From Kofleriaceae bacterium (GTDB lineage Bacteria > Myxococcota_A > Polyangia > Haliangiales > Haliangiaceae): DNA of 44,772 nucleotides. The DNA is taken from NCBI GenBank assembly GCA_025357755.1, contig JANXOP010000205.1, forward strand, positions 1 through 44,772, written 5' to 3'. The notes under the pieces were generated by a model that made no database searches, was not told where the DNA came from, and saw only the letters and a program-made list of their open reading frames with translations. Shown here piece by piece: positions 31,405 through 41,983 of the stretch. The number at the start of each line of letters is the position of its first letter. Position 1 is the stretch's first letter. Position numbers and translations under genes: made by a program.

Positions 31405-32745
31405 ATGGCCACCGAAAACGAGAAAGAGACTCCGGTTCCGGACGTGGCTACAGAGCCGCGGCCACCTGAAGACACGGGCGATGCCAGTGGCAAGCACGGC
31501 ACGGCCGGCGAGCTCTACGGGTACCTCGCCGAGTACGACACGCCGGGCGAGCTCGTCGAAGCAGCGCGCAAGATCAAGGACGCCGGCTTCACCGAGTTCG
31601 ATTGCTACTCGCCGTTCCCGGTGCACGGCATCGATCCGGCGATGGGCATCAAGCGCACCATCCTCCCGCTGATCGTGTTCGGCGGCGGGTTCTCCGGCGC
31701 CGTCGGCGGCATGCTGTTGCAGTGGTACTGCAACGCGCACGCGTGGACGTGGAACATCTCGGGCAAGCCGACCTGGTCGATCCCCGCGAACATTCCGATC
31801 GCATACGAGTGCGGCATTCTGCTCTCGGTGTTCGCGTCGTTCTTCGGCATGTGGGCGCTCAACAAGCTCCCGCAGGTCTGGCACCCGCTGTTCCGCAGTG
31901 ACCGCTTCACGCGCGTCACGGACGACGGCTTCTTCCTCGGCGTCGAAGCCAAGGACAGGCGCTTCGATGCGGAGAAGACCAAGGCGATCCTCCACGATGC
32001 AGGCGCCATCGCGATCGACCCGGTGCACTTCGATCCGGATCCCGCGAAGAAGGTGATGCCGAAGTGGATCATGGCGCTGATCGTGGCCTCGACCGCGTTC
32101 GCGCTCATCCCGTTCGCGATCGCGGCGAAGGCGCGCAACTCGCACTCCAGCGAGCCGCACTACCACATCTTCCCGGACATGGACTTCCAGCCGAAGTTCA
32201 AGGCCGACACCGCGAACGATAGCTTCGCCGACGGTCGCTCGAACCGCGCCGAGATCTCGGGCACGGTCGCGCGCGGCTGGCTCGAGGAGGACCCGAGCTT
32301 CTACTACGGCCTCACTGCCGAGACCGGTGGCCAGTGGATCGACGGCTTCCCGGCGACGTACCCGAACGTCCCCGCCATCACGCCGGCCCTTCGTGGCACG
32401 CCGTTCGCGATCGACACGAAGCTGCTCGCTCGCGGGCAGAATCGCTTCAACATCTACTGCACCCCGTGCCATGGCTACGATGGCCGCGGCATGGGCATGA
32501 TCCCCACCCGCGTGCAGCAGGGTGGCGGTTCGTGGCAGGCGCGTAACCTCGTCGATCGCGCCGGCACCGTAGTCCAGCAGCCGAACGGCCAGCTGTTCAA
32601 CACGATCACCAATGGCTTCCCGCCCGGGATGATGGGGTATGGGGCGCAGATCCCGGCCGCCGATCGTTGGGCCATCGTCGCCTACGTCCGCGCTCTCGAG
32701 CGCTCGCAGATTGCCTCCGCTGACGATCAGAAAGGTTCGCGATGA
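31405..32745 (+). CDS. actDE: Fused alternative complex III subunits ActD and ActE
   Basis: A 446-residue protein. Residues about 35-215 are the DUF3341 ActD part: GELYGYLAEYDTPGELVEAA, GFTEFDCYSPFPVHGID, and two membrane helices (about 85-107 and 129-152). A third membrane helix (about 219-243) is followed by a periplasmic monohaem cytochrome c domain of the ActE type with CTPCH at 352-356 and MMGYGAQIPAADRW as the probable distal-ligand region. In well-known ACIII operons ActD and ActE are separate; here they are one open frame with no internal stop or ribosome binding site. Three helices place the cytochrome domain correctly in the periplasm. The stop overlaps the actF start. Confidence 0.93.
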   Translation: MATENEKETPVPDVATEPRPPEDTGDASGKHGTAGELYGYLAEYDTPGELVEAARKIKDAGFTEFDCYSPFPVHGIDPAMGIKRTILPLIVFGGGFSGAVGGMLLQWYCNAHAWTWNISGKPTWSIPANIPIAYECGILLSVFASFFGMWALNKLPQVWHPLFRSDRFTRVTDDGFFLGVEAKDRRFDAEKTKAILHDAGAIAIDPVHFDPDPAKKVMPKWIMALIVASTAFALIPFAIAAKARNSHSSEPHYHIFPDMDFQPKFKADTANDSFADGRSNRAEISGTVARGWLEEDPSFYYGLTAETGGQWIDGFPATYPNVPAITPALRGTPFAIDTKLLARGQNRFNIYCTPCHGYDGRGMGMIPTRVQQGGGSWQARNLVDRAGTVVQQPNGQLFNTITNGFPPGMMGYGAQIPAADRWAIVAYVRALERSQIASADDQKGSR

Positions 32746-34031
32746 GCCTCACCAAGACACTGCATCCCGACGAGAAGTTCAAAGCCGGGAAGCTCGGTTC
32801 CAACATGGTCAAGGCGGGCGTCGGCCTGTTCGTGGTCATGATGGTCATCTCGCTGATCCTCGGCTCGATGCACGGCGACTCGATGAAGCGTTTCCTGTAC
32901 GCGTACGTCATCGGGTGGTCGTGGATCGCCACGATTCCGATTGGCATGCTGTGGTTGGTGCTCCTGCACCACCTCTGCCGTGGTCGCTGGACCACCGTCG
33001 TTCGCCGGATCTGTGAAGTGATGGCGGCTTCGATCCCGCTGGTCTTCGTCGCGGGCCTCGGCTTCGCGTTGCCGGTCGTCTTCGGTAACAAGACGCTCTA
33101 TTACTGGACGGCGGACGTCGCTCACAACGAGCTCCTCAACCCCACGATCGTTCACAAGCTCGCCTGGCTGTCGCCCGGCTTCTGGTTCGTGCGCTACCTC
33201 GCGTACGGCGCGATCTACACTGCGATCGCGTTCTACTTCTGGAAGAAGTCGAAGGAGCAGGACGAATCCGGCGATCCGAAGATCAGCGATACGCTACGTC
33301 GCGCCTCGGGACCGGCGATGATCCTCTACGCGTTCACCACCGTGTTCCTGTCGTTCGACGTGCTGATGTCGCTGTCGCCCAAGTGGTACTCGACGATCTA
33401 CGGCGTCACGTTCTGGGGCTCGGGCAACATCGGCGCGTTCGCCGCGCTCGCCCTGATCGTGCTCTGGATCCAGCGCAACGGTCGCCTCGTCCACTCGGTG
33501 ACCGAGGAGCACTACCACGACATCGGCAAGTGGATGTTCACGTTCACGTTCTTCTGGGCCTACACCGCGTTCTCGCAGTTCATGCTGCAGTGGTACGGCA
33601 ACTTGCCCGAAGAGACCGTCTGGTACAAATACCGGATGTTCGGCGAGTGGCAGTGGGTCTCCATCGCCGTGCTCGTCGGGTACTGGGCCTTCCCGTTCCT
33701 GTTCTTGATGTCGCGCTGGACCAAGCGAATCGTGCCAGCACTCGTGTTCTTCGCGGTGTGGCAGCTCGTGTTCCACTGGGTCGATCTCTACTGGACCGCG
33801 ATGCCGAACTACGACTGGACGACGGTCTCGCACGGCGGCCAGACGCTCGTCGAAGGTCCGCTCGCGAACCAGATCGCGCTGCATCACGTCGGCTTCACGC
33901 CACTCGATGTCACCGTGTGGCTCGCCCTCGTCGGTTTCTTGCTCGTCGGCATCGGCCGCGGGCTCACCGGCAACTTGATCCCGGTCAAGGATCCCACCCT
34001 CGGGCTATCGCTGGCCCACGAGCAGCTGTAG
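32742..34031 (+). CDS. actF: Alternative complex III membrane subunit ActF (NrfD/PsrC family)
   Basis: A 429-residue polytopic membrane protein homologous to ActC, with about ten helices. Typical ActF features include an N-terminal amphipathic stretch, LHHLCRGRWTTVVRRICE, LSFDVLMSLSPKWYSTIYG, and a C-terminal region HVGFTPLDVTVWLALVGFL. It builds the second half of the membrane core of ACIII; a separate quinol site or proton pathway in it is debated. The ATG at 32742 overlaps the actDE stop as ATGA. Nine bases separate its stop from the next gene. Confidence 0.95.
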   Translation: MSLTKTLHPDEKFKAGKLGSNMVKAGVGLFVVMMVISLILGSMHGDSMKRFLYAYVIGWSWIATIPIGMLWLVLLHHLCRGRWTTVVRRICEVMAASIPLVFVAGLGFALPVVFGNKTLYYWTADVAHNELLNPTIVHKLAWLSPGFWFVRYLAYGAIYTAIAFYFWKKSKEQDESGDPKISDTLRRASGPAMILYAFTTVFLSFDVLMSLSPKWYSTIYGVTFWGSGNIGAFAALALIVLWIQRNGRLVHSVTEEHYHDIGKWMFTFTFFWAYTAFSQFMLQWYGNLPEETVWYKYRMFGEWQWVSIAVLVGYWAFPFLFLMSRWTKRIVPALVFFAVWQLVFHWVDLYWTAMPNYDWTTVSHGGQTLVEGPLANQIALHHVGFTPLDVTVWLALVGFLLVGIGRGLTGNLIPVKDPTLGLSLAHEQL

Positions 34032-34040
34032 GAGCCAACC

Positions 34041-34640
34041 ATGTCAGGTCCCAAGCGCAATCCCGACAGCATGAACACGATCGGCATCGTCGTGGTCGGC
34101 ATCTGCGGCGCGGTGATGGTCTACGTGACCATCACGGCTCTGCAGGCCTTCTATATGAACGACACGTCCGAGGTCCAGACCATGGCCGACTACGGCGGTC
34201 AGGACACGACGGCGAAGAGCCACAAGGCTGCCGAGCTGCTCCACATCACGACGCCCGACATCGGCACCCAGGGGATCTCGATCGACAAAGCGATCGAGCT
34301 CGTCGTCGCTGATGGAAAAGATCCCTCGCACCTCGTGCCGGCGGTGCAGAAGTCCGATTGGCATCCAGTCGGAACGGAAGTCCCGCATCCAGGACCGCCG
34401 GAGCTCATCCCGATGGTGGTTCCACCGGCAACGCCGGCGGCCGCAGGTTCGGGCTCCGGTTCGGGTGCTGGTTCGGCCGCAGCTCAAGGTTCGGGCGCAG
34501 GCTCGGCCGCACCGGTCACCAGTCACACCACGGGCTCGCCGGCCGACGGCACGCACGGTGGTGTGGGTGGTGGCGGTGGCGCTCCGGCTGGTACGACGCA
34601 GGGTTCCGCCGCGCTCGCCCCAGGAGGTCATGCGCCCTAA
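34041..34640 (+). CDS. Single-helix membrane protein, ActG-like by position
   Basis: A 199-residue protein with one N-terminal membrane helix (about 12-36, NTIGIVVVGICGAVMVYVTI), a short periplasmic domain to about residue 128, and a low-complexity tail rich in Ser/Gly/Ala (GSGSGSGAGSAAAQGSGAGS). Its place between actF and the SCO gene fits the small subunit ActG of unknown role, but the sequence is too simple to confirm this. The PSHLVPAVQKSDWHPVG segment resembles a folded domain. Its stop lies 11 bases inside the SCO gene, so the two overlap. The tail resembles the linker of CoxB. Confidence 0.7.
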   Translation: MSGPKRNPDSMNTIGIVVVGICGAVMVYVTITALQAFYMNDTSEVQTMADYGGQDTTAKSHKAAELLHITTPDIGTQGISIDKAIELVVADGKDPSHLVPAVQKSDWHPVGTEVPHPGPPELIPMVVPPATPAAAGSGSGSGAGSAAAQGSGAGSAAPVTSHTTGSPADGTHGGVGGGGGAPAGTTQGSAALAPGGHAP

Positions 34641-35559
34641 CCAGGCACTGATCGTCGCCGTGCTCGCCACGGCGCTCGGGTCGCGCAGCTACGCGCATCC
34701 CGATGGCCAACCTGCGCCCGCAGATGTCCCCGCGGATGTCGGCGACAAGGTGCTGACGTCGCAAGCCTGGAAGGGCGAGGGCGTCACCGTTGCCGAGAAG
34801 CTCGGTGCGAAGGTCCCGCTCGACGCGAAGTTCCGCACCGCGGACGGCAAGCACGTCACGCTCGGTCAGGTGCTCCACGTGGGTGGTGACCTGCCGACGA
34901 TCTTGACGTTCAACTACTCCGATTGTCCGATGCTCTGCAGCTTGCAGCTCAACGGGCTCTCGGCCGCGCTGCCGAAGATCGCCGACAAGGTCGACGGCGT
35001 GATGCTGCGACCCGGCGCGCAGTTCCGGATCGTCACGATCGATCTCGAGCCCAACGAGACCGCCGACAAGATCGAGAAGATGCGCGACAAGTACATCGCG
35101 CTGCTTCCGGAGAACCAACGCGAGTCGGCCAAGGCCGGCTGGACGTTCCTGCTCGCCGATCTCCCGAACGACCAGACCCAGATTCGCCGCGTCGCGGAGT
35201 CTGTGGGTTTCTCGTACATGTACGTTCCGGAGCGCGCTGAATGGGCGCATCCCGCCGCGTTGATCTTTCTGGCATCGTCAGGGGCAGTGACCCGCTACGT
35301 CTACGGCATCGAGTTCGCCCCCGCGGTGATGCGCGAGTCGCTCCTCAAAGCGGGCACCGCGGAGCCGTCGACTGCTGTCGGATTTATGAACCGCTGCTAT
35401 CACTACGACCCGGATGCGAACAGTCATGCGCACGCCGGCGTGCTTGCCCTGCGCATCGGCGCCGCGAGCACGATCGTTCTACTGCTCTCTGGTCTTGGCT
35501 TGGCGAGGTTTCTTCGGAAGCAGCGCAAGCCCGAACCGAATCAAGTGAGTGAATCATGA
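34630..35559 (+). CDS. SCO1/SenC-family copper chaperone
   Basis: A 309-residue protein that would deliver copper to the CuA site of CoxB. It has a Sec signal peptide (1-22) and a thioredoxin-like domain with the copper ligands C99 and C103 in SDCPMLC and H207 in EWAHPAAL. A C-terminal membrane helix (about 272-296) ends in a basic tail, so it is tethered to the membrane with the copper domain in the periplasm. The ATG at 34630 follows an AGGAGG after only two bases, closer than ideal. Starting inside the previous gene, it probably uses coupled translation. Its stop overlaps the coxB start as ATGA. Confidence 0.93.
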   Translation: MRPNQALIVAVLATALGSRSYAHPDGQPAPADVPADVGDKVLTSQAWKGEGVTVAEKLGAKVPLDAKFRTADGKHVTLGQVLHVGGDLPTILTFNYSDCPMLCSLQLNGLSAALPKIADKVDGVMLRPGAQFRIVTIDLEPNETADKIEKMRDKYIALLPENQRESAKAGWTFLLADLPNDQTQIRRVAESVGFSYMYVPERAEWAHPAALIFLASSGAVTRYVYGIEFAPAVMRESLLKAGTAEPSTAVGFMNRCYHYDPDANSHAHAGVLALRIGAASTIVLLLSGLGLARFLRKQRKPEPNQVSES

Positions 35560-36848
35560 AGCGAGTCCTGCCAGTTCTCATCGCTCTGTTCGTGGCGAGC
35601 ACGGCATCTGCCCAAGCTCCCGGTGGCAGCGCCGCTGCCCCGACGCCTACCAACGCACCGATGGCGGTGCCCGCCGCAGATCCCGGTGCGGGAAGCGCGG
35701 CGCAAGCCGGCAGCGCAGCTCCCGGCTCGGGCAGCGCGACCAACGGCAACAACCAAGCGACCAGCGGTAGCGCCGCTGGCAGCGGTGCCGGGAGCGCCAG
35801 CGCCGCCGCGCCGAAGGGCCCGGCCCTCAAGGCCTGGTACGACGTCCAGGCCGACAAGACGGTCGAAGAGGACGGCACGTTCTGGATGCCCAAGTCGGTG
35901 AACCTCGCGGCCGACGATTCGGACATGATGTTCTACGCCGTCCTCGCGCTGTCGGCGTTCTTCTTCATCGCGATCGCGATCGCGGTCGTCTACCTCACCG
36001 TCAAGTATCGCCATCGCCCGGGTCACACCGCCGAGCCGAGTGCCGCGCACAACGACGTCCTCGAGATCACGTGGACGGTCATCCCGACGATCATCTGCGT
36101 GTTCCTGTTCTGGTACGGCTGGCACTCGTACATCAAGGTCGTCACCCCGCCGCAGAAGGCCGTCGAGATCGACGTGCTCGCGTGGCGCTGGAACTGGCAG
36201 TTCACGCACGAGAACGGCGTCACGGATTCGGATCTACACGTCCCCGCGGGCGTGCCGGTCCGGCTCGTCATGACCTCGAAGGACGTGCTGCACAGCTTCT
36301 ACGTGCCGGCGTTCCGCGTGAAGCAAGACGTGGTGCCGCGGCGCTACACGTACATCTGGTTCGATGCGACCAAGCCGGGCACGTACCGGCTCACGTGCGC
36401 CGAGTACTGCGGCACGAGTCACGCGCAGATGGCTTGCCTCGACACCGATCCGGTGAGCGGTCACTGCAACCGCCGCGCGGTTGTCGTGGTTCACAAGGAT
36501 CTCGAGGAGTACCAGCGCTACCTCAACGACAAGATCCAGGACCAGCTCAACATGGCGCCCGAGGATCTCGGCAAGATGCTCTACGACAAGAAGGGCTGCT
36601 CGTCGTGTCACACCATCGACGGTAGTACGCGTGTCGGTCCGTCGTGGAAGTCGCCCGATTGGGGCAAGGACATCGCGATCGTTGGTGGCACCGTCAAGAT
36701 GGACGAGAACTACGTCCGCGAATCGATCCTGTATCCCGCAAAGAAGGCGCGACCCGGTTACCCGAACTCGATGCCATCCTTCGAAGGTCAGCTGAAGGAC
36801 AAAGAGCTCACCGGCCTCATCGCTTACATCAAGTCGCTTAAGCAGTAA
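35556..36848 (+). CDS. coxB: caa3-type cytochrome c oxidase subunit II with haem c domain
   Basis: A 430-residue subunit. The signal peptide (1-19) is followed by a Gly/Ser/Ala linker (about 22-86). Two membrane helices (about 124-148 and 170-188) lead to the cupredoxin domain with CuA ligands H246, C281, E283, C285, H289 and M292. A C-terminal cytochrome c domain has CSSCH at 348-352 and the likely Met ligand in NSMPSF (M406), which defines a caa3 oxidase that takes electrons directly. A short insert right after the CuA loop adds two cysteines, C294 and C304 ([12 protein letters not shown]). It starts by overlapping the SCO stop, and coxA follows after 11 bases. Confidence 0.95.
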   Translation: MKRVLPVLIALFVASTASAQAPGGSAAAPTPTNAPMAVPAADPGAGSAAQAGSAAPGSGSATNGNNQATSGSAAGSGAGSASAAAPKGPALKAWYDVQADKTVEEDGTFWMPKSVNLAADDSDMMFYAVLALSAFFFIAIAIAVVYLTVKYRHRPGHTAEPSAAHNDVLEITWTVIPTIICVFLFWYGWHSYIKVVTPPQKAVEIDVLAWRWNWQFTHENGVTDSDLHVPAGVPVRLVMTSKDVLHSFYVPAFRVKQDVVPRRYTYIWFDATKPGTYRLTCAEYCGTSHAQMACLDTDPVSGHCNRRAVVVVHKDLEEYQRYLNDKIQDQLNMAPEDLGKMLYDKKGCSSCHTIDGSTRVGPSWKSPDWGKDIAIVGGTVKMDENYVRESILYPAKKARPGYPNSMPSFEGQLKDKELTGLIAYIKSLKQ

Positions 36849-36859
36849 CGAGGACGATC

Positions 36860-38574
<1,715 letters not shown>

Positions 38575-38575
<1 letters not shown>

Positions 38576-39900
38576 TGAGTGGTGGACACGGCGATGATGG
38601 CCATGGGGGCCATGGAGATCAGTCCCGCTTCATCCAGCACCACTACGACGACGCCCGGCATCAGTTCGATGCCGGCAAGTTCGGCATCTGGCTCTTCCTC
38701 GCGCAGGAGGTCCTGTTCTTCTCCGCGCTGTTCGTCGCGTACATCCTGTATCGGGTGCACCACCCGGAGGTCTACTCGTACGCGCACAAGTGGCTCGACG
38801 TTAAGTACGGCGCGATCAACACCGGCGTCCTGATCTTCTCGTCGCTCACGGCGGCGTGGGCCGTCCGCGCGGCGCAGCTCGGTCAGAAGAAGCTGCTGAT
38901 CGGTTGCCTCGCGGTCACGATCCTGTGTGCCTGCGGCTTCCTCGGCATCAAGTACATCGAGTACACGCACAAGATTCACGAGCACATCCTGTTCGGCCGC
39001 TACTTCGATCCGTGCGTGAGCCCGGGCGGCGAAGAGCTGCTGACCAAGAACAACCTGTGCTCGGGCACCAAGTCGACGATGCTCTGGGAGGCCGACTCCT
39101 CCGCCGGCGCGGGTGGCGGCAAGGGTGCTGAAGGCAGCTGCTTCGAGATCGACAAGCTCGATCTCGATCCGAAGCTCGCCGGCGTGCAAGCCGATTGCGC
39201 CGTCACGGTCGTCAAGGTCGACGAGAAGGGCAAAGAGGTCGGACCTCCATCGCCGAGCGAATCGCCGGCCGTGATCACCGAGCGGTGTACCGACGAGCTC
39301 CTGAACATCCTCAACGGTGAGGCTGGCAAGGAGGGCGTGATCCCCGAGGCCAAGAAGGCGGCCGCGCCGAAGTTCCCGTGCTGGCGACCGGCCTACCAGC
39401 CGGCCGCATGCCCGGATCTGTTGACCGCGGATCAGCGGATCCACGGTGGCGGTAGCAAGCCGCAGGTCGGCATCCTCGTCGAGTACAACGACAAGCTCGA
39501 GCGCGAGGGCATCCGGGTCAAGGCGACCTGCAAGGCGCCGGCGGCCAAGCCGTCGATGACCGCGCTGCAGACCTCGCAGCGGGTCCAGACCACCGAGCTC
39601 GGCGAGAGCGCGATCCATCCGGTCCACATCCCGACCACGCACGAAGAACACGAGATCGAGTCGCTCGGCCCGCCGCCGGAGCACACGAGCATGTTCTTCA
39701 CGATCTACTTCGCGATGACGGGCCTCCATGGCATCCACGTCCTCGTCGGTATCGCCGTGTTCTTCTGGCTCCTGATCCGCGCGATCAAGGGCCACTTCAC
39801 CGAGGATTACTTCGGTCCGGTCGACTTCGCTGCCCTCTACTGGCACATCGTCGACTTGATCTGGATCTTCCTGTTCCCGCTTCTCTACCTGATCCACTAG
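38575..39900 (+). CDS. coxC: Cytochrome c oxidase subunit III with large Cys-rich insertion
   Basis: A 441-residue subunit, about twice the usual length of five-helix CoxC. The His/Gly-rich N-terminus (GGHGDDGHGGHGD) is followed by helices at about 34-58, 80-100 and 105-127. Residues about 142-366 form an extra soluble segment with eight cysteines (147, 162, 189, 208, 238, 269, 279, 319). The normal protein resumes at PPEHTSMFFTIYFAMTGLHG and ends with VDFAALYWHIVDLIWIFLFP. From helix topology the insertion lies between helices III and IV on the periplasmic side. Frame and codon use continue smoothly through it, so it is not an assembly artefact. The insertion matches no family I recognise. 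Confidence 0.93.
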
Positions 39901-39907
39901 AGGACCT

Positions 39908-40294
39908 ATGGCTGATCACGCAGAACACCACGACGATCACCACGAGAACTCGATCTCGCACGTCGCCAGCGTCAAGACGCTGGTCGGCACGGGCGGCACG
40001 CTCCTGCTACTGACGATCGTCACCGTCCTCGCGACCAAGGTCGACTTCGGCGCCAACATCAACCTGGCGCTCGCCATGGTGATCGCGGTGACGAAGGCCA
40101 CCCTCGTCATCCTGTTTTTCATGCATCTTCGCTACGATCGCTTGTTCCATACGGTCGTTTTCGTGAGCGCTATTTGTGCAGCTTCCTTGTTTGTCGGGTT
40201 CACCTTGATGGATAGTTCCCAGTATCAGCACACCAACATCTGGCACCCAGGGACTCCCCCGGTTGCCCCTGTTGGTCCTCGTCCGACAGGCTGA
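39908..40294 (+). CDS. coxD: Cytochrome c oxidase subunit IV (prokaryotic CoxD/CtaF type)
   Basis: A 128-residue small subunit with three membrane helices (about 24-42, 50-73 and 80-100). The helix pair with the loop FFMHLRYDRLFHTVVF is the classical signature of COX4_pro/CtaF proteins. The N-terminus is His/Asp-rich (HAEHHDDHHE), like CoxC and ActB, and the C-terminus is a Pro-rich tail. It probably stabilises the oxidase core. An AGAGGA ribosome binding site lies just before the ATG, and the gene follows coxC by seven bases. Confidence 0.93.
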   Translation: MADHAEHHDDHHENSISHVASVKTLVGTGGTLLLLTIVTVLATKVDFGANINLALAMVIAVTKATLVILFFMHLRYDRLFHTVVFVSAICAASLFVGFTLMDSSQYQHTNIWHPGTPPVAPVGPRPTG

Positions 40295-40324
40295 TCGACA
40301 TACAGACCGACCAAGGAGGGTTTC

Positions 40325-41059
40325 GTGGGTTCCGAACTGATGATGATGGGCCTTAGCCCTGCGAGCATCCTTGCAGCCAGTGTCGCGTTGGCCTTTGTGG
40401 CCTTCGGGTACTTCATGCTCTCCCTCGATCGTCAGCGGGCGACCAGCCCCTCGAAAGACGATACCCAAGCGGGCCTCAAGCTGGTGCTGTTTGCCCTCGC
40501 CCTCTTCGGCGTCGGCACCGCAGCCGGCGGCCTCCACGGCCTCCTGGGCTCGATCCTCGGCGGACTCAAAGAAGGCAGCGGCGCGATCAAGGGCACGTTG
40601 CCCTCGATCATCGTCGGCGCGGTCCTCGTCGTGGTCGTCGTGAAGGCACTCCTGCCGCGCACGAACGCCGCGACCCAGAAGCAGCCCGAGCGCTACTTCC
40701 TCGGCGCCCTCGCGGTCACGTTCGGCGTGTTCACGCTCGTCGAGGTCAACGCGCTCCTGACCGGCCTCTTCAATAGCTTCCCGTGGAGCGCCAACGCCTC
40801 GGCCCTCGCCGGCAGCATCATCGGTGGCGCGGTGCTCTTCATCTCGGTCAGCCGCTTCGGCGCGCTCTCGGGCTGGACAATGCCCGTCCCGCCGCCGCCG
40901 ATGGCGCCGCCGCAGTACCCGCCGCAGGGTGGTGGTTATCCTCCGCAGGGTGGATACCCGCCGGGCGGTGGTTATCCTCCGCAAGGCGGTGGTGGTTATC
41001 CTCCGCAAGGTGGCGGTGGTTACCCGCCGCAAGGTGGCGGTGGTTACCCTCCGCGCTGA
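40325..41059 (+). CDS. Membrane protein with YPPQGGGG-repeat tail
   Basis: A 244-residue protein that I do not recognise. It starts at a GTG with a strong AAGGAGGG ribosome binding site. Four or five hydrophobic helices (about 12-33, 50-68, 92-110, 127-147 and 160-178) are followed by a Pro-rich tail with seven YPP units (198-241) in the pattern YPPQGGGG. Such tails occur in annexins and other membrane proteins and may bind partners or condense. It lies 30 bases after coxD and ends at a strong terminator, so it is the last gene of the operon. A role in respiratory complex assembly is only guilt by association. Confidence 0.8.
   Translation: MGSELMMMGLSPASILAASVALAFVAFGYFMLSLDRQRATSPSKDDTQAGLKLVLFALALFGVGTAAGGLHGLLGSILGGLKEGSGAIKGTLPSIIVGAVLVVVVVKALLPRTNAATQKQPERYFLGALAVTFGVFTLVEVNALLTGLFNSFPWSANASALAGSIIGGAVLFISVSRFGALSGWTMPVPPPPMAPPQYPPQGGGYPPQGGYPPGGGYPPQGGGGYPPQGGGGYPPQGGGGYPPR
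40916..41056 (+). repeat. In-frame tandem repeat encoding YPPQGGGG
   Basis: The tail codons of the previous gene repeat as near-identical 18-24 base units of the type GGTGGTTATCCTCCGCAAGG, with third-position changes. The last three units are 24 bases each and most alike, which points to recent expansion. It is coding and not a CRISPR array. Confidence 0.85.
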
Positions 41060-41079
41060 TCGCCTGAGCTACTGAGTTG

Positions 41080-41107
41080 AACGCCGCGCCTGACAGCGCG
41101 GCGTTTT
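41080..41107 (+). terminator. Rho-independent terminator of the act-cox operon
   Basis: AACGCCGCGC-CTGACA-GCGCGGCGTT forms a perfect 10-bp, GC-rich stem with a six-base loop, and the stem runs into a short TTTT tract. It lies 20 bases after the stop at 41059 and is the strongest terminator in the window. Confidence 0.85.
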
Positions 41108-41380
41108 CCGTTGGTCCACGTTCGGCGCTTCGCGGCGGGGGCGCGCCTACTCGCGGGGCGCTGCTGCTTCGCTCCGCGACGGGGCTTGCAATCGCACGGC
41201 TCGATCATCGAAAACGAGACGGACCTCGTGGTCGAGCACCGCTGCTATCGCGCTGGCCGCGCGCCTCACCGCTTCATCGCAGCTGCCGTTGCCGCATGTC
41301 GCACCACGATCCCCAACGGGGCTGGCGAGAAGCCGGTAGGTGGCGCGTACTGAAACGCGCGGCGTATGATCTAGCGTTCG
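41108..41380. other. Noncoding stretch between operon terminator and barstar gene
   Basis: About 270 bases without a convincing gene. An 80-codon open frame (41111-41353, plus strand) exists, but it has no ribosome binding site, an Arg/Ala-heavy composition and no recognisable domain. GATCTAGCG and TATGAT-like bases just before 41381 might be promoter parts for the next gene. Confidence 0.5.
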
Positions 41381-41899
41381 ATGGCCGTATTTCGCGATGA
41401 CGATCCGAGTGCGTGGCAGCGCCTCGATTTACGCCTGCTCCAGAACGGTCCGATCGCGATGTACTGGAAACCCGCTATCCTTGTCGAGGATCTCGGTTGG
41501 TTCGCGGCGAACCACTACGCGATCGATCGCCTCGACTGCTCGACCTGGGCCGACCGCGAGCTCGCGCACACCGCGCTGGCGACCGCGTTCAAGTTTCCCG
41601 ACTACTACGGACGCAACCTCGATGCGCTGAACGACTGCATGAGCGATCTCGAGGTGCCCGAGGAAGGTGGTCGCGTGATCGCACTCGAGCACTTCGATGT
41701 GCCGGCCAAGGCGCTCGGCGACTTCGCCTACGTACTGCTCGATATCATCGCGAGCATCGCGCACGGCAAGCTGCTGTTCGGTCGCCGCCTGATCGCGCTC
41801 GTGCAATCCGACGATCCGGCGCTCGGCTTTCCGCCGGTCGGGGCGCACGCCGTGGGCTGGAACCCGCGCGAGTGGCTGAACAAAGCCCGCGGCCTGTGA
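41381..41899 (+). CDS. Barstar-family protein
   Basis: A 172-residue protein with a barstar-like (barnase inhibitor) fold in residues about 48-150. The signature is ATAFKFPDYYGRNLDALNDC, where the FPxYYGxNxDAL motif forms the RNase-binding surface in barstar. The first 45 residues are an extra N-terminal segment. In this family, members either inhibit a secreted or contact-delivered RNase or have lost that role. No barnase-like ORF is next to it, so it is an orphan immunity protein or a stand-alone regulator. The following 90 bases contain no clear partner gene. Confidence 0.85.
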   Translation: MAVFRDDDPSAWQRLDLRLLQNGPIAMYWKPAILVEDLGWFAANHYAIDRLDCSTWADRELAHTALATAFKFPDYYGRNLDALNDCMSDLEVPEEGGRVIALEHFDVPAKALGDFAYVLLDIIASIAHGKLLFGRRLIALVQSDDPALGFPPVGAHAVGWNPREWLNKARGL

Positions 41900-41983
41900 A
41901 GGTCAAGCTATGGGAGAGCTGGGCAGGGCTTATCCCGACTTCACGGTCGGTAACGTGTACCGGGTGATTGCTGTAGAGGGGTT

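Noticed and set aside
40916..41056. Possible CRISPR-like array of short repeats
   Set aside because: The units are in-frame codons for YPPQGGGG, with no unique spacers.
41111..41353. 80-codon ORF after the operon terminator
   Set aside because: No ribosome binding site, Arg/Ala-heavy shadow-like composition, no domain.
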